Source: Spongospora subterranea f. sp. subterranea
Lineage: Eukaryota; Endomyxa: Phytomyxea; Phytomyxea; Plasmodiophorida
Assembly (NCBI GenBank): GCA_049724395.1
Contig: JAUGWO010000020.1
Location: 62,001 to 126,000 of the forward strand
Direction: 5' to 3'
Length of the DNA stretch: 64,000 bases
In this document: one piece after another, positions 35,951 to 48,083 of the stretch
Layout of the letters: each line of letters starts with the position of its first letter
Numbering within the stretch: the stretch's first letter is position 1
Notes under the pieces: model-generated
What the model saw: only the letters and a program-made list of their open reading frames with translations
Told to the model about the DNA's origin: nothing
Databases searched by the model: none
Program-made: the position numbers and the translations under genes

Positions 35951-38900
35951 ATGCTGATCCGCGATCTCAGATCGCAAATCCCTCGGCCACTAGTTGCCAT
36001 ACAAACTAAAATCGAGGCGGAACTGCTTTCATTGGCGAAAGCTGTTGAACCAGCCAGAAACTGCTGCCTGCAAACATTGGAGCGCGGCCAACAGATCTAC
36101 TGTCATCTGAAGGGATGCGCCATACGTAGGACAGTGTGGAACGATGACGATACACATGTTACAGTATTGCTGATGGAATATGGGGCGGATCAAGATAATG
36201 ATAAAGACGTCCTTCAGGAGGAACATCCCCACCCCAGATGGATACCACAGAATTCTTCCCTGGCTGAGCTGATTGCCCTTTGGTGCCGGCCAGCGCCAAC
36301 CTACCTGCCATCGCCCAAGGGCAAGTCTCATGCGCCCACTCCGCTCAATGCCATAGGGCTCCAGTACATTGATGAATCCGAACCTTCGCGAAATGATGCG
36401 AATGATCAAGTTTCTAGTGATTCGAGCAAAGCCGTGAATCTGCCGCCATTGCCGTCGTCGCCACGTTGGTTTTGTCTTGCTGCAACTGGGCATAACGCCC
36501 CAGTTTGGGATCATCCATTGTTTCGTGGATTATTTTTATATTCTGTTCATGCCGAGGACGTCGATGATGGCCCTAATCACGATTTGTCCCGAAAGTGTAC
36601 CGTTTCTGAGCGGATTTCACGGGCAAGTTCAATCTGGTCAGCGTTGGCAGAATCCATCAATCAAATGTTGACTTCAAACCGTCATTTCATCTCCGACATG
36701 GTCGCTGGCGTCGGCGAGATTCGCCTGAGAAGTTTGACACAGATTTGTCAAAGTACGGCCGCGCTTTTCATTGATTTCTTGACAGCTATCGATTCTCCAG
36801 TGCGTTTTATGAGCATTATACAGCAGATACTGGAAAGCATCTCGTTCTTGACTGATGGGGATATTTTTGTATCGCCATGTGGGTGGTCGGACCACAGCGA
36901 TAATGTCACATTGCTGGCTCTAGTCTTGATAAAAGCCGCTGGAGGAACTTTCACTGTTGCCGTTGTCAACACTTCTGTACGAACCTAAAAGATCGCGGGC
37001 TTCTGCCATTAATTCGTTTTCTTTTTTCAGAGCTTCAATGGTGGTCTAGCCTACCATCCCTGCACAGCTCAGTTTATGCCATCGCTGATGTACAAAGTCG
37101 TTCTAGAAATGCGAGATATACCACAGGAAAGGATTTTGAATGATGCTCTGTGGTTTATGGTAGTAGATATGGTGCTTCGACCATCGCATAGCAACACATG
37201 TGAATCTTTTTACGAGTGCTTGCTTCCGTTTCTTGCTGGACGCCCCCTGCCCGAAGTAGTCACTGCTGCTCCGACACTCTGTATTCTTTAGCAGCTGACT
37301 CTGTGGATAGGCTATCTGTACAACATCAAACGAAGCACGTTGGATGCATCCTCAGCTTCCTCGAATATGTTCAACTTGCGTTCCATTGGCTGTGTTTGAA
37401 TATATATCGCGCATAAAAGGATTTGATGAACACGCTGCATCGCGTACATTATTTTGCATTGAACGACAGGTACCGCTTAAATTTGATGCGTTGTGATGCT
37501 ATAAGCAACGCGTAGGTATTCGACATGGCCCGACAAGAACTCCGCTGCCCAGCTACCATTCAAAGATCGAAAGTTGATGTATTCCGCAGCACAACAGATG
37601 GCTTTGAACTCAGCGTTGGCATTGGAACGTGGCCTAGTGAAGAGCCAACAGGCTCCGGATTTGAAAGTACGGTCTTGCTGCCTTGACTAATTACTTGTTA
37701 AGATATTGCTAGCGAAGAAATTACTAGATGAGGTCATGTCCAAGTGCTGCCCGACATCTGCTTCACTACCGCCAGAAGAACTGGCTGGGATTGACGATGC
37801 CGACTTGACAATGAGAGAAAATGTTGACAGCGAAATCCCAATTGCCGTCGAAAGAACATTTACTTCAGAACCATTCTGCTCTCAGCATCTGTTCCATGGG
37901 TCACAATGGTAGCCTCTATTTCAAACACCAATTGTTTGCTCACCTAGTGAAAAGCAGGATCAGTGCTCAACAGACGCTATTCTTGGAGGCCCGCCACGAT
38001 TTCTTCAAACTTGTTTCTTCAATTTCCGATATGAAGGCTTTGAGGTTTTGCGTCCACCGATGTTACGAGTACTGCCGCCCCAAGAGCCAATTTAAGGCCA
38101 TGTGTTCCTCATGGTTCACCATGGTTGCACTTCAGGAAATATGTATGGCATATGTTGAACATAGCAACACGATCGGCGTCATAATACCTGCAGCAAGTAT
38201 CAGCAAGGACATCTTTCTTTCTGAGGTCGAGAAACTGATGGGTTTCGGCATCTCTTGTTTAGATCGCATCCCCGTTGCTGACCATTCCGCTGTTGGTATA
38301 ATGGTGACTGTCGTTGCTGTCCTACTCATGATGCATACCCGATTGTCATCCGTTGGCAATGTCTCGTTAACGCAGGCCAACAATATTGGACGCTTATTTG
38401 AAACAACGTCTTCATATTGGCCTATCGACTCGTACAACTCTGACCGTGCAAGACGCATCTGTATTTGCTACTTCACATCCAGTGAATTCAGTGAAGCTGA
38501 TATTGCGCCATCTAACATATACATCAACGCAATGGGATTTTTGCAAATGTCAACCCGACCGTATACACAGATTCGGCCGAACGTTTTTGGTGATTCTGTA
38601 CCAAGTTTCACATCTGTCAGCTGCTATGTAGACGGAACCGTGGATGGCAATGTCGACCTTTCCCAAGGCACTTTGGAAGCTTCGGGTTCCAAGGTTGTTT
38701 CGCTGAAATTGTCAATGGAAGAAAATGGATCCGCTATTGAGTTCATTTCGGTTCCTTCCTTACGAATCCCATTATTCATTGGATTTATTGCTGTCCGCGT
38801 TGAGTCGCTGATCAAAGATACTCGTCTGCAGCAGATTACCGAAGCAATTTTATTTGAGCCTGGAAACACATATGACGTCTGCCTCCTGACAATGGAACTG

Positions 38901-41900
38901 CAAAGTTCTGGACGTCTTGCAACACTCCTCCCCTTGCGGGAAATACTCCAACAGATTGCATATCGGGCAGAGAGTGATTGTTCCTGGGAAAAAGATATGT
39001 CCCTATTTTTCTCGTGTCGTTTGGTTTTCAAATTGTTTTCATTTGACGTTAGAGAATCATGGTTCCAAGATATATTCACTAGGCTGGTTTCTATTTTGTA
39101 TCGACGATGCGCGTCTAGTCCGGTCAACGAGAGGCTCATTGCTTATCATTGCCATATTGTTCTACTAATCGCATGTCAAAATTATGTCAAATTTACTCAG
39201 GAATCAGCAGTAAGCATTGCCTTGGTGATGGCGTGGCAAAACCGAGCCGTTGGAATTGTTTCGAAATTTCACAGCTGCTTCTCGCTTATTGCAATCGCAT
39301 GTTCTCGAGTATGTTCACGTGCTGACGCGTATCTGTCCAAAATTTCGAAAGTTGATATCAACAGTGTTCTAACACAAATTTATATGCAAGGTGTTCTGCT
39401 GCAAAGAAACTACAAATGCTCAAGAACATGGGAATCTGTCAAGTCAGGAGACGATACGGAATCTTATTGGATATCGGCGCCATCAAAATGCGATTTAGGA
39501 ACGGCTGGCTCGTGGGGTCAAGTATCAGTCGCATTCAAGCCATCCTCTGCGACATTTCTGCTCGATGGTGTCACTCCAATTTCCGACTGCACATCCTCAC
39601 TTTGGCCTCCCCCATCCTTATTAGAATGCGATGTGGATGACCTTGAACTCAGCTTAGGAATCAAATTATCGAAAAAAAGCCTGCTGCTCTGCGTCAACAA
39701 TATCTGGACTGTTGCCGGAGACGTTATATCTGAAATATATTTTGCTCCTGACAAATTTCTAACCCATTTCGACCCTCCTTACAATGATCCTGAAATCCAG
39801 AACTTTCCTTTGCCGTCGTCGTTAACGTGGATAGAAGATGTACTAACTGCCGATGTTCGATGTCTGCTTCATAAGGCTGGATTCGGGTCTGTTTGGTCAC
39901 CTGTCTTGACTAAGGAAGCAAGCAATGGTGACAGTGCTGCTCTACTGGGGAACGGTAGCGACGGCCATCGTCTCATCGCCATTTTAGAGCGATTGGACAA
40001 AACAATTCACATATCAACCGTCACTAAGCGCCCAGATTTCCAAGGAATATGGTTTACTTTTCGAGGGCGATATTCTCCATGCTTTAAGGAATCTTCACTT
40101 CTTCCAAAGTCTTCATTTCCACCACATGTGCTGATACGACGTTCCTCGAAAGTATTTATTCCGTCTAGAGTCATGCAATCGTTCATGCTTTCAGCAATTA
40201 CATCGCGATACAACAATTTCTGGATCCTTGACGACAACAGAATTCTGGGGTTCAAGCAGGCAGTCAATTCCGATCATCCGGATTTGGTTGTTTCGCAAAG
40301 GCCGTTGACAATTAGGCGCCCATTAAACCTCCATGTTGCCGTCATCGACCCAGAAAGAAGGTCACGGTGCAGGGCATATCTCCAGCGGTATCACAGTAAA
40401 GATCATCCTGAACGTTTGGAATCGGCGTTGGATAAGTGCTGCGGCCGCGTCGATCTCGCTCATGCCATTTTGTCGTCGTCATTGATCTCTGACTGTCAAG
40501 GGTTCATTCTGGTTTCAGATCGTCGGGGCGCTCTAGCTCAGGCACTTCTCAAGTCAGTGGCATGCATTGCCCCCAACGCCGATGATGTTTTGATCTGGGC
40601 TCCAGATCTGGTCGAGTACGCTGAGCATGAACAGAAATGTGCTCCCATTGGGCTTATGGAAATCCCTTCATTACAAATGCGCTTTCAACCACGAAATATT
40701 CTCACTGATCACTTAGAATGTGGGCAAAATGGTACGTCGTTCCGATTATGATATCTGAACATGACCAGTCATTGTTGTGTTTATCCCAGGACCCTTCCAC
40801 GCAATGTCCGCCTCTTCAACCACAACAAAAAAGGTCAGCTGTACCAGGAAGTTATTCTTGCTCGACAAGGGCCTTCAAGATGATCTGTTTGTTATTCCTC
40901 AAAAATCGTGGCCAACTCACATAATCCGTTTTACTAATGGGATACGTCGCGCAATGCTCCTAGGTAATGCAAGTCGTGATTTGTTTGTGGTCATTCCTGC
41001 CGAATCTAGCATTTGCTCCAGTCCGACGTATTTCTACCCCGTTCATGTTTCGCGAACGTTTTTACTGATGCCGTCCAGATCCCATCTCCTCAACCTTGTC
41101 CTCGTGCGATTTCGTCTTGCACATTATAACTGTGCGGCCTCATTGGCCATGGGGCTCGTTTGCCATTGCGATAACGCAGAAGCAACTGCCGACGAAAACC
41201 GTCTTTTAGCTGCTTTCGATGTGAACGCTGTCTTATCCGAAGCCGTTCCCAACGCTTGTGCCACTATTTTACAGGTTGCAATCGGTATCCCGGTCCCGAC
41301 TTGGCCCATCGCTCAAATTTATCATTCGTATCTTCTGCGATTACATTTGATATCGTCAGCGACATGCCTGACCTTGGATCAAGAACGGCATCTGTGCGAG
41401 GCCTATCCAAGCTTATCGAATTGTCATCATCCGCCGGTATTGACTAATCGAGTGCGATTGTTATTTGCCTGCCGAGGTGAAGAACCCGAGAGTATTGTGA
41501 TAATGAAGGTTCCGACTCTCAAAGGGACGCGCCCTTTTTTGAAGGAATTTCTAGATCAAGCACCATTTTTACTGAAAATGCTGGCGCGTAATCATTTCGA
41601 TTGGGCATGGACAGAGTTCTGCGAGTTCGACGATTTCGTCAATTGTAATTATCAGGGAATTGAGTTGATCGGGTTACTACGTCGGGCATTGGATGATGCC
41701 ATGAATGGGAGTCTTCATAGGACAGGTTTCGCTTTCTTATACTCTCTGGTAGCTGGACATGCTCAAGCAGTTCTCTGTGGAAACCGCACTCCTTCTTATT
41801 CGTTGGGTAAACTGCTCGTCCAAAGGAAAATAGTCAACTTCATCAAAACCCACGGGCCCTTGCATTTACATTCTGCTGAGATGAATCCTGCCAATGTAAT

Positions 41901-44900
41901 GAAGTGGATCCCGTATCTTGCGCTTGCTGTGATTGTTGAGTTTTGGTGATCTCGGTAGAAGGAAGGTTGACCTCCCAATGTTCCCTGGTTCTGGGCAGCT
42001 ATTCAAGCTGAGCAGTTTCGCGGGTAATGGGTTAATTTCGCGCTTTTTTAGCAATCTATTCCAAACGGGTTTCTTTACACAAGTTGGAGATAGCGCTAGC
42101 CCGTTGACACCGATTTCTGGCAAGTGTCGGACGCATCAGGAGCAAAGCGTGCTAGTGTCATCCCAGGCCGTTGATGATCACGATCTACGTTGCACCAGGA
42201 TAACAGATATGTCTCAACAACAGCAGATCTTGCATAATCCAGAGGTCGAGATCAATCTGGAGGAGCATGCACTTGGAAGAACGACCTCTGGTTCCACAGC
42301 GCTGCCACATGATCATGATGTTCTAACGAATCGACCGCTATCCATCATTCAGCTGGAGTGGTTTGTCAGGATGGAGCCGGTCGAACCCCAGGCTCCAGTG
42401 CAGATCAATTTACCACGTCGGTGGACAAAGAGCTGGGAATGTGATATGGGTCCGGTGACGCCATCTGGCAAGTTGCCCCGGTTGCTGTTGATGACTGAGG
42501 ACGATCTCGGCACGGAACAACTCTGGAATGTTCGCCACCAACAAGCAATCCGAAAACTGTGGGAGTTGCGAAAAATGCTGTCAACCATAATGCGGCACGA
42601 TCTGCTGGTTGTCGAGAAAGCCGTCCTGGCAATAACTGCAGCTGTAGACAGTGTATCTCTCGATCCCTGCTCTGCGTTGTTCGACCAGTCGAAAAGATAC
42701 GCTTTCGTGTTCCGACGCCTTGCTGGGGTCTGCTCGCGGCCAACTCTTGGCCAACTGATCGCTTGCTCCTGTTCTTCTCAATCATTCAATGATTTGATGA
42801 GAATCAATCCCTTCGTTTCAGCATTCAAACACCATCCATTGCATCTCCTAGGTTTAACAACTGCTGTAGTTTTCTTGGCATTCTCCTTCTGACTAACTAT
42901 TTTCGCCCATAGATGCTATATCGTCAACCATGCTGCGATCTTCCAGGATTGCACAGTGCCGGAATGCACTTGACTCTGCGGATGATCTATATCAGCAGCT
43001 AATCTCGCGCTTGGATAGTTCATACAATTCATTGAAAAGGGAATTCTTCCTCAAAGCCGACATGCTGGCATTGACGCTCTGCCAAGAACGTAAAATCGCT
43101 GAAGGGCGTTCATTTGATCCCAGATTACTTCTGTATGACTTTGCGTTCGAGGTTTTGTTTTCATCGGAGCAAATCCAGCTCTTGCGCCAGTTATCCGTTC
43201 CCTCACCTTCGAACGAACACCATATGCTCTCACTTCCCGGCAGTCTATCAACGAGTTCGGTAATTGTACCATTGCTAGCTTTGTTAACAGATGGGATGTC
43301 CCTAGTTTGCGTTGACCCGTCCTCCGTTTCACGACTATCGCACCGATGGTCCACGAAACTATTCCCAACGCTGTCTGGATTTCTGCCAACTACTCCAGTA
43401 ATCAGAACGGTATCTGAAAGATTCACATCCCCTCACGTATGTTGCACAAGTCATCACATTAAGCAAACTCCTTGTTTCAACTCCTTCATAGGGTTTCAAA
43501 AGGCGACTTCGATCTCCTCATGGCAATAAAGTAATATTACTAACTTCCGAAGCGCATCTTTGTTCAGTGCTCGTTCGTGGCATAGCCGCGCGCCGCAAGT
43601 CGGCCCCTGACGCTGGAATCTGGGTCCAAATCACTGAATCATTCAAGGGCGCTGTTCAGATCGGCGACAATTGTCGGTTGGAATTCTCCGTTGCGCTGCC
43701 TTGGTTGGAGACACACCTCTCTTTGAAGGCTTCTTCTAGCGAGTCTTGTGCTCGGCTTCCAACTCAAGACGGGACTGTCCTAATTCCATCTGCATCGCTT
43801 CGAATCAGTATTGCTGTATATTTATTGACACCGATCTTAACCAATTTGCAATGCGACGCCATCCTCAACACTGCCGTTGCGAAATGTATCGATGAGGGTG
43901 TTCTGACTCGATATCCAATTGCAGTTCTGGATGGCAAACATCCGTCATGGGAGTCGAGTCTTCGTCCTGCGCTTGAATCCTATGTTACGAAGAAATATGC
44001 GGATCCTGAAGCCGATGTTCTAATTCGGTCTTGGCTCGATCATATCCTGTTGGAAGTGCTCAGCTTAAAATCGGCGTCGCCCCCATATCCGGAAAGAGAT
44101 TATCTTCATCCGGATGTAGCTATTGGACAGGTTTGTAGCTGCAGAGGCGCTAGAATCTTTTCATTGATCATTTCCAACTCTAGTTTATCCGGCGGAAGCT
44201 TGCGGTTCACGTTGATCTCGTCGATCAAGAATTTTTAGACGATTTGCGAGATGTTCAACTGCCTCGTAGCCCAATATTATATCGTTCGGAAAATGTCGTC
44301 AAATGTACAGGTTACGATGTTGGCCGTCTATGCAGAAAGCGTGTCGCGTTGCACAGCGATTTCATCCCGATTCTCCCAGCGGATCAACTCTGGTTCACAT
44401 CGACCAGTATCCTCTCTTTGTTGACAGATTACGCCACCACTGGCAGCGATTCCATGCAAATCTCTGGGCCATCCATGTCAGAGTTGGTGGCGGCGACGAT
44501 AACCGGGACATTTAACTGTCTTGTTGACGCCGGAGGCGTCTTCGGCGCTCACTCTTCAAAGAACGTTGCGCAGCGTTTATTAGCGTCCGGTTTATCGTCT
44601 CGCTTCCGAGCTGTGGTCATATCGGATACTATCTCAGGGCAGTTGCTGATGGTTTTTAGCGATGACACCGTCGTCCCGTTGAGGCGGGTCAGGAAATCGC
44701 AACGAGATCTTTTTTTCTTGTTTATGTGCGATGATGTAGCCACCAGCGTTGACCTTTCATTGTTTGATACTGCTGTCTCATTAGTCTCTGTTCATCCTCA
44801 AAGAACCTCGTTCGCATGCCTTATTGGCACTATTGCTCTTCTACGCCGGGTCTCCTTGTCGCAGACGAGTCGCTTTCACATAATCAGTTCTGATGGCAAA

Positions 44901-46750
44901 TTGGAACCGCTGAGGTCTGTGGTGCAGCTATTTGAAATGATTGCGTGGAAAGACGAGACAGGGCATCGAGGGGCCTGGATCAGAATCTTTCATAATTATT
45001 GGCATCTGCTTCAATCGAAAAACCGTTTCCTGTTAGAGAAGTGTGGCCCGTTTTCAGAGCGCGATTGGAGCTGGAAATCCATTTCACAGCCTTGCTCGTC
45101 GTTCTGGCATGACTTGGTGCGGGATCGTATTCAGTGGAAGAAGCAACTTTCGAAGACCCGACAAGCGTCGTCGTTGTGCTTGGAATGGGAAGGGATGGAG
45201 ATGGCTGCCAAACACATCATCGACGATGGCAACGGCAATGTGTCGACCTTCGTGCTCGCGTTCAGCGTCCAGCTCGTGCTTCTGCAAATGTCGTCGCCCG
45301 AATTCAAAAACAGCGACGATGGCAATGGTCTCCTTTGAAACCGATCGAAAGAACGTCTTCACTAGAATGTGCCCCGTTCGCTTCATTGTATATCTCAAAA
45401 AATGTTGTTCGACAGGGAAAAGCTCTTCCAGTGTATGTCATCGCTCACTTTGACCCATCTTTAATTCGTATTTCCGATCCCGCTACGCCCGTTGAATACG
45501 ACCCGGCAACGAAAACGGAAGTATTACGGTGGGCGAGGGGTCCCGCCAATGACGAAGAGGTGTTCCTAAAGCAGTCGGCCAATGCCATCCCGAAGATGTC
45601 TCTCGAAACCCTCGCCATGATTGCAGGCAAGCAAGTTGGTGAACATTCGACTCATTTAAACTCGGAATATGTTGGAGTTTCAATACAAGAGGCCAGTCGA
45701 CTTCGAGACGACCTTCACGACAACAAACCAGCAGTCAAAGCCTTATATGTTTATCATCTTGGAGGGCAACCTGGCTTGCTGTGTTCGATTCCGACCTTGA
45801 TACCGGACGGAAATGTGTTAGCACAGATTGCTTCGGACCTGGAATTTTGGAACAATCCGATTCAAGGAAGCCGTGATTCCATCCTCACCATGGAATTGGT
45901 GAAATATCGGTTTCCAGGGTGGCAGGAGGCATTCACAGCCGTGTGGTGGGCTGATAGGCATCTGCATTCAAATAGGGTTGCAATGATGGCGCTAAACGAC
46001 ATCAGCCTTCTGCCAGATTGGGATGCGAGTTTCAAAGGGTCAAGCGTTCGACTTGGCCAGGTCGTAAATTGTCTTCATGACGTTGCGAAACCCTCGATCA
46101 TCGTGTCCCTATTGGAGCGGCATCATATCAATGGACGCGTCGTGTCGCATTCTGACCTAGTGTCAATCCTTCCCAGCTCTGGTGCTCCGAAGGCGGATGC
46201 AAACGTCGCGTCTGCGAAGTTTCCCGAATTTAGTGGGGAATGGTTGCAATCTGATCGTGGTGTAATGGTAATGCTTGACGCGTTGATCAAGTCAGCTTTA
46301 TCAGAGAGCGCAGGCATGGTATCCGTTGACGACGCCATTATGGTTGCACGCCTTCGGCAGGCGCTATCCTGGGTGGAGGAGAACGCTGTCCCAACGTCGT
46401 ATGGCCAAACCCCAGGTGTCGAATTACAGAGAACACTTGGCGCATATCCTGATCAAGGCTTTGTGACGTCGAGAGAAGGCGAAATTGACATCGTTTGGAT
46501 CCCTGACCAGGTCAGAGATCGAACAGTTTCTGACCATATCACTGTCGACGATCTCCATTTTTGGGCCATCGCTTGTTTAGGAATCTCTGGCTGCAACCAA
46601 CCCAAAGAAATGTTCCGTTGTCTCGCACAGACAAGCATTAGCTCCCTCTTTTCCGAAATCTCCAAATCCGGAAGCGATGCGTCAAAATTCCCACAGTTAT
46701 CTTTGCAATTTGTCCGTCATCTTCGTTTGTTTATTATGGAAAATCGATAA
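35951..46750 (+). CDS. giant DUF3638/DUF3645-family protein 2 with degenerate helicase-like core
   Basis: The first in-frame ATG is 35951 (an upstream exon is possible); TAA is at 46750; about 3,500 codons. Landmarks match paralogue 1 in order: NTS, spliced to SFNGGLAYHP (about 36965-37060); helical SHLLNLVLVRFRLAHYN (about 41083); GFAFLYSLVAGH (about 41727); SFDPRLLLYDF (about 43110). Just after this, where the family carries a Walker-A-like MG.GKT before PLLAL, the frame reads LPGSLSTSS before VIVPLLALL (43233-43285), so the lysine is gone. The second lobe survives in outline: DYLHPDVAIGQ (about 44098), LVDAGGVFGAHSSKNVAQRL (about 44520), RFRAVVISDT. The expected FDQ.HT.G and arginine-finger motifs are unrecognisable. 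YVGVSIQEASRL (about 45670) aligns with the same landmark in paralogue 1. A 38-base intron near 45326 is fixed by frame. Probably a non-catalytic scaffold; role unknown. Confidence 0.82.
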
Positions 46751-46900
46751 ACCAAGATTAGTCATATTCATATTGATCATGTTATGGTTCGCCTATAAAT
46801 TCAGAAGAACATCATGAATTTGACCGTTTTCTAGCCTACGCTGGTATCAATGTAGCCTACGGTTACATCGTGGGCAGTCAGTCAGTCAGCCATCATTACG

Positions 46901-48083
46901 ATGTTGTTTGGTTTTGACCACATCATGGAGCTGAACGTGATTGTGTTTGATGTGACGGACAGTTTCGTGGACGATAAACCAGGTACACCGATCCCTAGAT
47001 GTACATGGAATAGCAACCAACACTATTGGCACCAGTCGTGTCTGGGGTATGTCCATCAACGGCATCGCCAGCATTCTAACCCCAATTATACTGGTATCTT
47101 TGACTCTTTTCCATGTCTGCAACTCCTTCTTCCGGTCCAGTCCCTTCCGTCATGTCATATCGGTAGAGTTGTCAATCTTGGATTTTATCGGCGGCCTGTT
47201 CTCGTTATTCGCCGTGTTCATCTCGTTGTTCGACACCGCGTTGTGCCCATTATGGACACCGTGCGAAGCCCTATGTAAGCGATCCGGTTCATTAGCCCAA
47301 TCCCTTTTTTTAACACGACTCAGATTTCGGGGTCAGCTTCCTCTTGTTGCTCAATCGGATCTCGGTGACCTTCTACAGCCTCTCTCCTCGAATTGTCAGG
47401 CGAATGAACTGGATCATCACGGTCAGCATTTTCACCAGTATTCAGTCACGAACTGCTTTTGGGTTTCGGGTTAATTCGAATATTCCTCGTAGACGTGTTT
47501 GACAACCGCAACCATCAGCATGTCCATCCTTTCCGTCTTGGGATCGCGTTTTATCCAGGACTCCCCTTCCACGGCCGTCTCCTGTCACTTCGCCAAAAAT
47601 CTCAAGCACGATGGCCACTGGCTCATCGTATTTGTGTGTCTTTCGCTGACGGTTCTATCCGGTGGAATCATGTCCTCTTACCTGTTTTATGCTGGGTTAT
47701 CAGGGTTCCTGCAGTTCCGATACAATTCCCGTTTGAACCGTATCCAGATGCAGGACCGGTTCTCGATCGTGGTGTTGATTTTCATGAAAAGCGGCCTGGA
47801 CACGATCGTCGTGTTCTTCATCATCGGCGACCTATTCCTGGCCGTTGACGCCTCCCTCCCGCGTTTCATCGTCAGCGTGATTGAGCGATCATTGGCCGTC
47901 GTCCTCAGCGCCGTCATTCTATCCAAGATCTGTCGCCGCACGTACTTTAGGAATGCCAGTAGGCCGAACACAACGATCGTCGGCCTGAAGAAGTCGGCGG
48001 GCACTAGCACCGGGAATGGTAGTTCTGCTGTCAGCGGTGGCGAAGTCTGCAAATCAGTTGCCAGTAGAAGCGGAACCAGCTGA
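46901..48083 (+). CDS. seven-helix membrane protein, receptor-like
   Basis: Spliced frames give about seven hydrophobic helices: SILTPIILVSLTLFHVC, ILDFIGGLFSLFAVFISLF, FGVSFLLLLNRISVTFYSL, a helix around WIITVSIFTSIQS, WLIVFVCLSLTVLSGGIM, LDTIVVFFIIGDLFLAV, and VIERSLAVVLSAVILSKIC. The Ser/Thr/Gly-rich tail ends at 48083. The topology suggests a seven-transmembrane receptor, but I see no DRY or NPxxY motif and cannot name a family. The start is unsure: the ATG at 46901 needs a first intron whose phase does not fit simply, and an ATG at 47049 is an alternative. Confidence 0.55.

Noticed and set aside
20600-46750. A single 26 kb gene covering both giants
   Set aside because: Each half has its own N-terminal NT...YHP module and its own C-terminal end, and an unrelated signal-peptide gene lies between them.
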